Part shown: piece by piece, positions 1 through 4,409 of the stretch
Layout of the letters: the number at the start of each line of letters is the position of its first letter
How positions within the stretch are numbered: position 1 is the stretch's first letter
From: an uncultured Saprospiraceae bacterium
GTDB taxonomy: Bacteria; Bacteroidota; Bacteroidia; Chitinophagales; Saprospiraceae
Assembly: GCA_937127195.1 (NCBI GenBank)
Contig: CAKZLT010000416.1
Span: forward strand, 1 to 7,081
DNA: 7,081 nt
Direction: 5' to 3'
Notes under the pieces: generated by a model
The model's input: the letters and a program-made list of their open reading frames with translations, nothing else
Told to the model about the DNA's origin: nothing
The model's database searches: none
Program-made: the position numbers and the translations under genes

Positions 1-65
1 TCGACTTGCATGTGTTAGGCCTGCCGCCAGCGTTCAATCTGAGCCATGATCAAACTCTTCAATTA
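1..65 (-). rRNA. 16S rRNA, 5' end (partial, gammaproteobacterial type)
   Basis: Read on the minus strand, 65 down to 1 gives the start of a small-subunit rRNA, including the universal AGAGTTTGATCATGGCTCAG primer site (complement of 38-57). The gene runs off the left edge, so only about the first 65 of ~1,500 bases are present. As I recall the Escherichia coli 16S, positions 2-65 match it base for base, with only the first base different. Bacteroidota 16S normally reads CCTGGCTCAGGATGAACGCT here, whereas this sequence reads CATGGCTCAGATTGAACGCT. The identification as 16S is secure; the taxonomic mismatch with the neighbouring genes is discussed in the findings. Confidence 0.95.
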
Positions 66-190
66 AAGTTTTGTTGTTTCTTTCGAAACGGCTCAATGAA
101 TACTGACTTCAAAACTACCTTAGTAATTTTAAAGCTATTACCATTCCAACAGAATGGTAATGAATTGACTGTGCCGCTTTCTTATTTCTA
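66..190 (-). other. 16S rRNA leader (pre-rRNA 5' region)
   Basis: This non-coding stretch lies immediately upstream of the 16S 5' end and is not protein-like. It carries a perfect 10-bp hairpin, ATTACCATTC at 137-146 pairing with GAATGGTAAT at 152-161 around a 5-base loop. Nearer the 16S start is a GTTTC/GAAAC hairpin (76-80 with 85-89) that has a GAAA loop when read on the minus strand. Such structures are usual in rRNA leaders. I see no convincing rRNA promoter before the next gene begins at 217. The right-hand limit of the leader is uncertain, and the join to the Bacteroidota-like sequence probably falls at about 165-215. Confidence 0.5.
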
Positions 191-206
191 CTTTTTATAA
201 AAAAGT
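190..206 (-). terminator. Weak hairpin after the DUF697 gene
   Basis: A perfect inverted repeat, ACTTTTT / AAAAAGT with loop ATA, sits about 11 bases past the stop codon of the minus-strand gene at 217. It is very AT-rich, and the minus strand continues AGAAATAAG rather than a U-run, so it is at best a weak terminator. It contains one copy of the TTTTTATAAAA motif that recurs between genes in this window. Confidence 0.25.
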
Positions 207-216
207 AAAAAGCGAT

Positions 217-1050
217 TTAGTATTTGGCTAACTCTTTAGATTTCATTTGCTGAAATTCTTCATCTGTCAAAATACCAGCTTCTTTCAGTTGAGCTAACTC
301 TTTGATTTTGGCAATAATTGTCGCTAGATCTTCACTATCATTGGCTATTTTTGCTTTCTCAACAGGAACTTCTTGTGATTCGTCATTAGAAAAAGCCTCA
401 CTTTCTTCAAGGATTTCTTCGGCAAAAGCTTGTGCAGAATCCTTGTTTTCGGATGTTGAATTTTTAGAAAAACCGCCAGTCGTTGTTGTTTGACCTTCTT
501 GTTTTTTACGTTCTTCTTCCTCTTTTATATCGCGCGCAACCTTTTTACCTTTTTCGAATTTCTCTTGATAATACTTTTTCAAGCGTCCTGGGTCGAAGTC
601 CAAAAATGTTCCACCAGTTTCAAAGTGTTCTTTAAAAACTTCTCCAAGTGCGTAACTTGAAGCACCAGAAAGAACGGACATCGCAACACCACCAACGATA
701 GAACCAAGACCAGGAATCAGCTTCAAGGCCGCTCTCGAACCCAATCGTGCCAGACTAGAACTAGTCAAAGAAGTGATAATTGCTTTTCCTTCGGTTTCCT
801 TGAAGTCGAGCTCATATACTTTGCTCAACTGACGAATCATGTCAAGCTGAACAGCACTTACTGCAAATAAATCAACGATAGGCACAGGAATAAAACCCGT
901 TCCCATTGACCATATAATATGATTACGAATAATAGAATTCGCTGCTTCTGTACGCTTTTCTTTATCCATTTTTTTTTCAAATTTAAAATCCTTCAAATTA
1001 GAACTTTGACTTCTAACTTTCTTTAATAGTTCAATTGGATTAAACTTCAT
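217..1050 (-). CDS. DUF697 family membrane protein with C-terminal SHOCT domain
   Basis: The protein has 277 residues from the ATG at 1050. I prefer that start because an A-rich leader precedes it; a TTG at 1065 would add MLKKY. Residues about 40-145 (numbered from the TTG) match the DUF697 pattern. A hydrophobic segment holds GTGFIPVPIVDLFAVSAVQ at about 55-73, then comes the amphipathic part with MIRQLSKVY, and a second Gly/Ala-rich membrane segment follows at about 112-140 (LIPGLGSIVGG). A charged, Lys/Glu-rich linker leads to a low-complexity Ser/Glu region. The last ~28 residues (IAKIKELAQLKEAGILTDEE) are a typical SHOCT domain. DUF697 proteins are membrane-associated, some fused to GTPases; the biochemical role is unknown. 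SHOCT domains probably mediate oligomerisation or contacts. A terminator separates it from the rhomboid gene upstream, so it is probably transcribed alone. Confidence 0.85.
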   Translation of the reverse strand: MKFNPIELLKKVRSQSSNLKDFKFEKKMDKEKRTEAANSIIRNHIIWSMGTGFIPVPIVDLFAVSAVQLDMIRQLSKVYELDFKETEGKAIITSLTSSSLARLGSRAALKLIPGLGSIVGGVAMSVLSGASSYALGEVFKEHFETGGTFLDFDPGRLKKYYQEKFEKGKKVARDIKEEEERKKQEGQTTTTGGFSKNSTSENKDSAQAFAEEILEESEAFSNDESQEVPVEKAKIANDSEDLATIIAKIKELAQLKEAGILTDEEFQQMKSKELAKY

Positions 1051-1095
1051 ATATTTTTTTAACAATTAAAAAAGTAACTTTTTTCTACCTTAAAG

Positions 1096-1125
1096 CAAAC
1101 TATCATTTTTTAAATAACATTACAA
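1096..1125 (-). promoter_or_regulatory. Candidate promoter of the DUF697 gene
   Basis: On the minus strand, TTG (1123-1125) is followed after 20 bases by TAGTTTG (1096-1102). This resembles the Bacteroidota promoter (TTTG, ~19-20 bases, TAnnTTTG), but the -7 box is one base short. It lies just downstream of the rhomboid terminator and about 45 bases before the ATG at 1050, where a promoter would be expected. It is a weak match. Confidence 0.3.
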
Positions 1126-1136
1126 TATTATACGAC

Positions 1137-1166
1137 AAAAGGGCTTTTTGATGCGATTTAAAGCCT
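1137..1166 (-). terminator. Terminator downstream of the rhomboid gene
   Basis: Read on the minus strand, GGCTTT (complement of 1160-1165) pairs with AAAGCC (complement of 1142-1147) around a 12-base loop and is followed by CTTTTG. It starts about 22 bases after the rhomboid stop codon at 1188. The stem is short (6 bp), but position and U-run support a Rho-independent terminator that separates this gene from the DUF697 gene. Confidence 0.55.
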
Positions 1167-1187
1167 ATTTATTTAGATGATGAATTT

Positions 1188-1844
1188 TTATTGAAGCCAA
1201 TTAGTAATCAAAATCCCTTGATATAATTGCTCAAAGAAAGAACTTACGAGTATTGGCTGAATGACTAAAGCAGTTATAAAAGTAAATGCAAAACCATATA
1301 CTGCACCCCAAAAGTGCGCGTCATGTCCAACATTATCCATTCCGCGTTTTGCCATGTAATTGGAATACCATAAATAGCCAATTCCAAACAAAATAGCTGG
1401 ACAAGGAATGATGAAAAATAGATAAAACATTTGCCAAGGCGAGAAGAAAATCAAAGCAAACATAATACCTGAAACTGCTCCAGAAGCACCTAAAGCAGAG
1501 TAAGAATAGTTATCTTTATGCTGAAAATAACTAGGAATCGAAGCGGCTGCCAAAGCAGTGACATACATCGTAACAAACAATGCTTTGCCAATTACAACTC
1601 CAAAATAAGCTCCAAATAGCAATTCTACAATATCACCAAATACATACAAAACGTACATATTAAAGAGTAAATGTGTGAAATCTGCGTGAATTAAACCATG
1701 AGACAGAAAGCGATACCATTGATTACTGTTGCTCATGGCAGCAGGTCTAAAAAGGAAATTTTCTTTTAAAATTCGGTCTGTAAAAGCCCTGTAAGAGGTC
1801 AATGCAGTCACAATGACTAATACGATTGTAATGTTATATTCCAC
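1188..1844 (-). CDS. Rhomboid family intramembrane serine protease
   Basis: This 218-residue protein of about six membrane helices has the rhomboid hallmarks. HLLFN at 58-62 is the HxxxN motif of helix 2. GASG at 119-122 carries the nucleophile Ser121 (GxSG motif). His177 in HDAHFWGAVYG is the second catalytic residue. The Trp-Arg-like loop motif appears as WYRFLSHGLIHADFTH at 43-58. Rhomboids cleave transmembrane proteins within the inner membrane; the substrate cannot be inferred here. The length fits the minimal bacterial six-helix form without extra domains. The start is a GTG at 1842-1844: no ATG precedes it before an upstream stop, and the next methionine (residue 37) would remove the first helix. 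The gap to the PAP2 gene is 118 bases, so shared transcription is possible but not shown. Confidence 0.93.
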   Translation of the reverse strand: MEYNITIVLVIVTALTSYRAFTDRILKENFLFRPAAMSNSNQWYRFLSHGLIHADFTHLLFNMYVLYVFGDIVELLFGAYFGVVIGKALFVTMYVTALAAASIPSYFQHKDNYSYSALGASGAVSGIMFALIFFSPWQMFYLFFIIPCPAILFGIGYLWYSNYMAKRGMDNVGHDAHFWGAVYGFAFTFITALVIQPILVSSFFEQLYQGILITNWLQ

Positions 1845-1888
1845 AAGGATATTTTTTTGAAAAGTACCATCGAATCCCTATTGATGAT

Positions 1889-1932
1889 ACATTATCTAAT
1901 GTTTTAATGTCATTGCTAAAGTAGCAAAATAA
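1889..1932 (-). promoter_or_regulatory. Possible rhomboid promoter and operator region
   Basis: The 118-base gap between the PAP2 stop and the rhomboid GTG holds a palindrome, ACATTA-tc-TAATGT (1889-1902), a third TAATGT half-site at 1905-1910, and a hairpin TTGCTA-aag-TAGCAA (1913-1927). On the minus strand, TTATTTTG (complement of 1925-1932) is one base away from the Bacteroidota TAnnTTTG box. The hairpin lacks a following U-run and is therefore a poor PAP2 terminator. All of this is suggestive only. Confidence 0.2.
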
Positions 1933-1962
1933 ATATAAAACTATTTGTAAATGAATTGAAAA

Positions 1963-2712
1963 TTATAAAATCCGACAAGCATAATAAAAACCATAACTAC
2001 TAGCATCTAATTGTGGTAATAGCGTCATATTTTTCTTTTTTAAAAATGGATTCCAACTCTTTAAAGGTTCAAAATGATAAATAAGTTCCGTTGCTAGAAT
2101 ACCAATTCCTGCACCAATTAGCACGTCAGAAATCCAATGTTTGTTATTGGTAACGCGAAGTGTTCCCGTTGAAACGGCAGAAAGATAACCGCTATACGCC
2201 AGAATTGGGCTAGTGCTTTGAAATTCTTTTAGTAAAACAGTGGCATTAGAGAAAGCAAAAGTGGTGTGACCTGACGGAAAAGCAAAGTTTTCTCCATCTG
2301 GGCGAGTTTTTTGAACCAAATACTTAATAGAATAAGTCATTGACATTGAAAGAACAGTAGAAGCAAAAGCGTATTTGGATTGGTCAAACCAGTGATTGCG
2401 GGCTTCGATACCTACCAAATCCGCCAAATACATTTGGGCAGTTGGAACGAAAGGCAAAAAGTCATCAATTCCTAACTGAAAATCATTTCCTACTCGATTG
2501 CGCAAATTAATTTGGAACTCTTTTTCAAAAGAACTATTATTGGCTAATATGCCAAAACTAATCAAAGTGACTGGAGCAATTGCTTGTTTCCAAATGGAAG
2601 TAGTTGTATCCTTTTTTAGTTGTGAAATGCTTTTTTGAGATGCTGAATGCTGGGCATTAATGTTTAGAGAACTTATACTGGCTAGCAAGATGAAGAGAAG
2701 TATTTTTTTCAT
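1963..2712 (-). CDS. Exported PAP2-family (type 2 phosphatidic acid) phosphatase
   Basis: The protein has 249 residues with a Sec signal peptide (KK, a hydrophobic core, then likely cleavage after NINA at residue 20). All three PAP2 signatures are visible: KX6RP as K130...R137-P138; PSGH at 146-149; and the third motif as R186-X5-H192-X3-D196, where the usual Ser before Arg is Leu. His149 and His192 are the expected catalytic histidines, acting by a phospho-histidine intermediate. PAP2 enzymes of this type dephosphorylate lipid phosphates such as phosphatidic acid, undecaprenyl pyrophosphate or lipid A on the periplasmic side; the exact substrate cannot be told from sequence. The C-terminus (KKKNMTLLPQLDASSYGFYY) ends like an outer-membrane strand, so the site could be the periplasm or outer membrane. 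A good promoter lies about 36 bases upstream. Confidence 0.9.
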   Translation of the reverse strand: MKKILLFILLASISSLNINAQHSASQKSISQLKKDTTTSIWKQAIAPVTLISFGILANNSSFEKEFQINLRNRVGNDFQLGIDDFLPFVPTAQMYLADLVGIEARNHWFDQSKYAFASTVLSMSMTYSIKYLVQKTRPDGENFAFPSGHTTFAFSNATVLLKEFQSTSPILAYSGYLSAVSTGTLRVTNNKHWISDVLIGAGIGILATELIYHFEPLKSWNPFLKKKNMTLLPQLDASSYGFYYACRIL

Positions 2713-2747
2713 TTTTATAAAAACGTTTTAATAATCGACGATTGAGG

Positions 2748-2755
2748 CAAAGATA
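2748..2755 (-). promoter_or_regulatory. PAP2 gene promoter, -7 box
   Basis: The minus strand reads TATCTTTG, an exact TAnnTTTG match to the Bacteroidota -7 element, 36 bases before the PAP2 ATG. No well-placed -33 TTG is present; the nearest upstream ones are 7 and 27 bases away. The terminator hairpin at 2774-2797 lies just upstream, so the promoter begins where the previous transcript would end. Confidence 0.6.
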
Positions 2756-2765
2756 GTATTCTCAA

Positions 2766-2797
2766 CGAAAAAGGGCGTAACTCAAAAGAGTTACGCC
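2766..2797 (-). terminator. Strong Rho-independent terminator with no gene in front of it
   Basis: GGCGTAACTC (2774-2783) and GAGTTACGCC (2788-2797) form a perfect 10-bp stem with an AAAA (plus) or TTTT (minus) loop. On the minus strand the stem is followed by CTTTTTC, as expected for a terminator of minus-strand transcription. On the plus strand no U-run follows. The sequence on its upstream side (2800-3030) contains no credible minus-strand gene. Confidence 0.75.
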
Positions 2798-3030
2798 ATC
2801 AATTAATCTAACAATAAAAATTACTATATATGTAGATTCCGAAATAATCGGAAATAGTTGTTGAATTGTTCACTGGTTATAATGGTAAGATGTAGGAATT
2901 TATTTTTTATAAAAATGGCTATTGTTTGTAAATAGAATGTCAGAGAACGAACAAATACTTTCATTGATTTTGTGTGATATTTGTGGTGTAAAAATGGCTT
3001 GATTGAATATTTTTTATAAAAAAAATAAAA
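2798..3030. other. Intergenic region upstream of the fRMsr gene
   Basis: No protein gene is supportable here. The stretch holds a small hairpin TTCCGA-aataa-TCGGAA (2837-2853). It also has two copies each of TATTTTTTATAAAAA (2901-2915 and 3008-3022) and TAAAAATGGCT (2910-2920 and 2989-2999). A weak plus-strand -7 candidate is GATATTTG at 2976-2983, one base from TAnnTTTG, about 47 bases before the fRMsr ATG. The leader next to the start codon is almost pure A/T, without a Shine-Dalgarno site. Confidence 0.4.
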
Positions 3031-3525
3031 ATGACAAAAGAAGAAAAAAGACTGGCCTATCAAAAAGCGACTAAAGAAATTGACGCAATTTTGGCTGATG
3101 AGACGAATATGATTTTGAAAATGACTACAATAAACTGCATGATTAAAGATAATTTCCCTAATTATTTTTGGATAGGTTTTTATTGTATAAATGCTGATGC
3201 GTTAATTGTTGGACCTTATCAAGGAACGCTGGGGTGCTTACATATTAATATGGAAAGAGGTGTTTGTGGTCGAGCAGCAAGGCTACGAACGACTCAAATT
3301 GTAAAAGATGTGCATGCTGACCCTGAGCATATAGCTTGCGATGCGAGTACTAATTCAGAAATTGTTATACCTGTTTTGGATGAAAATAACGAATTGATTG
3401 GCGTTTTTGACCTTGATAGTACTTCAAAGGCGGCTTTTGATGAAATTGACCAGAAATACTTAGAAGCGATTTTGAAGAAACATTTTCAAGAAAAAAAATT
3501 AATTAAGCAATATATTTACGCTTAA
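3031..3525 (+). CDS. msrC: Free methionine-R-sulfoxide reductase (GAF-domain fRMsr)
   Basis: This 164-residue single GAF-domain protein closely follows E. coli YebR/MsrC along its length. It shares the ...WIGFY..., GPYQGTLGC, RGVCG and HIACDASTNSEIVIPV blocks. The three conserved cysteines of the family are present at Cys69, Cys79 and Cys103, together with acidic residues Glu110, Asp127 and Asp129 of the active-site pocket. The enzyme reduces free L-methionine-(R)-sulfoxide in the cytosol to methionine and is recycled by thioredoxin through disulfide exchange among these cysteines. It has no signal peptide. The ATG at 3031 is preceded by an A-rich tract. The lipoprotein MsrB gene follows on the same strand after 138 bases without a clear terminator or promoter, so the two may be co-transcribed. 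Confidence 0.92.
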   Translation: MTKEEKRLAYQKATKEIDAILADETNMILKMTTINCMIKDNFPNYFWIGFYCINADALIVGPYQGTLGCLHINMERGVCGRAARLRTTQIVKDVHADPEHIACDASTNSEIVIPVLDENNELIGVFDLDSTSKAAFDEIDQKYLEAILKKHFQEKKLIKQYIYA

Positions 3526-3663
3526 AATGATTGGCGAATTGTATTGTTAAAAACGTATAGGGCTTAAGTTAATTGTAGGTTAAAAATCTAGTCAAGTAGA
3601 ACATTTTAAATATAGTAATTGTCTTTTAGTGTAAATTTATTCACAGAATAAAACAACCATTAA
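3526..3663 (+). other. Spacer between the fRMsr and msrB genes
   Basis: These 138 bases between two same-strand genes hold no convincing terminator and no TAnnTTTG box. Read-through from the fRMsr promoter is therefore the simplest model for msrB expression, though an unrecognised promoter cannot be excluded. Confidence 0.35.
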
Positions 3664-4176
3664 ATGAGACTATTAATAATATTAGCCGTTTTGGTAGGCT
3701 GGGGATGCACCACAAATTCTAGTAAAACGGTATCAAATAAAATGTCAAATGCTCAATTAGCAGCAATGTCTTCTGCTGATACTTTGATTAAAATCAAGAA
3801 GTCAGATAAGGAGTGGAAACAAACATTGACATCAGAAGAGTTCTATGTTCTTCGTCAAAAGGGAACGGAAAGAGCTTTTACAGGAGATTTGTTAAAGAAT
3901 AAAAAAAAGGGAACTTACGTTTGTAAGGCTTGCGAATTACCACTTTTTTCTTCCAAGACAAAATTCAAATCTGGAACAGGTTGGCCTAGTTTTTACGCGC
4001 CAATCAATGATACTAATGTGGCAGAAGAGTCAGATGTTTCTTATGGAATGAAAAGAACAGAAGTACTTTGTCAACGCTGTGATGGACATTTAGGTCATGT
4101 TTTTGAAGATGGTCCACAGCCGACAGGATTAAGATATTGTATTAATTCGGTGTCACTAGGTTTTATAGAAAAGTAA
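3664..4176 (+). CDS. msrB: Peptide-methionine (R)-S-oxide reductase, predicted lipoprotein
   Basis: The protein has 170 residues. Residues 1-15 (MRLLIILAVLVGWGC) look like a lipoprotein signal peptide with Cys15 as the lipidated residue, although GWGC is not an ideal lipobox. Residues ~45-170 are a complete MsrB domain. Two CxxC zinc pairs are at Cys87/Cys90 and Cys136/Cys139, followed by the substrate-pocket motif GTGWPSF (104-110), GHLGHVF (141-147) and catalytic Cys159 in RYCINS. It reduces methionine-R-sulfoxide in proteins. E. coli MsrB has Cys in SGCGWPSF; here that position is Thr105. Apart from Cys15 and the zinc ligands, Cys159 is the only cysteine, so no canonical resolving cysteine exists. 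The signal implies action in the periplasm or at the outer membrane. A hairpin-rich region follows the stop. Confidence 0.93.
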   Translation: MRLLIILAVLVGWGCTTNSSKTVSNKMSNAQLAAMSSADTLIKIKKSDKEWKQTLTSEEFYVLRQKGTERAFTGDLLKNKKKGTYVCKACELPLFSSKTKFKSGTGWPSFYAPINDTNVAEESDVSYGMKRTEVLCQRCDGHLGHVFEDGPQPTGLRYCINSVSLGFIEK

Positions 4177-4203
4177 TAAGTACGTCATTACTTTTGCTCA
4201 CGT

Positions 4204-4234
4204 GCTTAATACTCATTCAGAATTTGTATTAAGC
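4204..4234 (+). other. Stem-loop downstream of msrB (first)
   Basis: GCTTAATAC (4204-4212) and GTATTAAGC (4226-4234) form a perfect 9-bp inverted repeat with a 13-base loop, 28 bases after the msrB stop. No U-run follows, so it is not a standard terminator by itself. Confidence 0.45.
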
Positions 4235-4241
4235 TGAAAGC

Positions 4242-4299
4242 AATCAGAAGGTGATTTTTGTGTGAAATTTCTAGTTGAACGTGATTCTTCTGATTTTTA
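4242..4299 (+). terminator. Second stem-loop downstream of msrB, possible terminator
   Basis: AATCAGAAG (4242-4250) pairs perfectly with CTTCTGATT (4287-4295), and TTTT follows on the plus strand. The loop is long (36 bases), which makes efficient termination less certain. It may instead be part of a structured 3' untranslated region, since a stronger terminator lies 45 bases further on. Confidence 0.35.
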
Positions 4300-4343
4300 A
4301 CCACGACTTTATAATATCTTAAGATTAAACATTTTAAATAAAG

Positions 4344-4383
4344 AAGCCTTTAACCATTTTTTACAATGATTAAAGGCTTTTTT
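4344..4383. terminator. Bidirectional terminator between msrB and the SPFH gene
   Basis: AAGCCTTTAA (4344-4353) pairs with TTAAAGGCTT (4370-4379), with an inner CATT/AATG stem and the loop TTTTAC. On the plus strand a run of six T follows; on the minus strand the sequence after the stem is TTCTTTATTT. It lies between convergent genes and can end both transcripts, with the SPFH stop only 27 bases away. Confidence 0.85.
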
Positions 4384-4409
4384 ATAAAAATAAAAATCAA
4401 ACTAGGCTT

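Noticed and set aside
110..117. TAGTTTTG on the minus strand as a Bacteroidota promoter box for the 16S gene
   Set aside because: It fits TAnnTTTG, but there is no -33 TTG at the right distance and it lies inside what looks like transcribed rRNA leader only ~45 bases from the mature 5' end. A chance match is likely.
6..200. 64-codon open frame on the plus strand
   Set aside because: It lies antisense to the 16S 5' end and its leader. The protein is simply translated rRNA complement and is not a gene.
302..493. 63-codon open frame on the plus strand
   Set aside because: It is entirely inside the DUF697/SHOCT gene on the opposite strand, with low-complexity Ser/Ala composition mirroring the linker.
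2882..2935. 17-codon open frame upstream of the fRMsr gene
   Set aside because: It could be a leader peptide, but there is no ribosome-binding signal, no meaningful residue pattern and no evidence of conservation.
2824..3063. 79-codon open frame on the minus strand in the intergenic region
   Set aside because: Its composition is dominated by Phe/Tyr/Lys/Ile from A/T tracts. It overlaps the fRMsr start and has no recognisable domain. It is the only candidate coding frame in front of the orphan terminator, so it is worth remembering, but I cannot support it.
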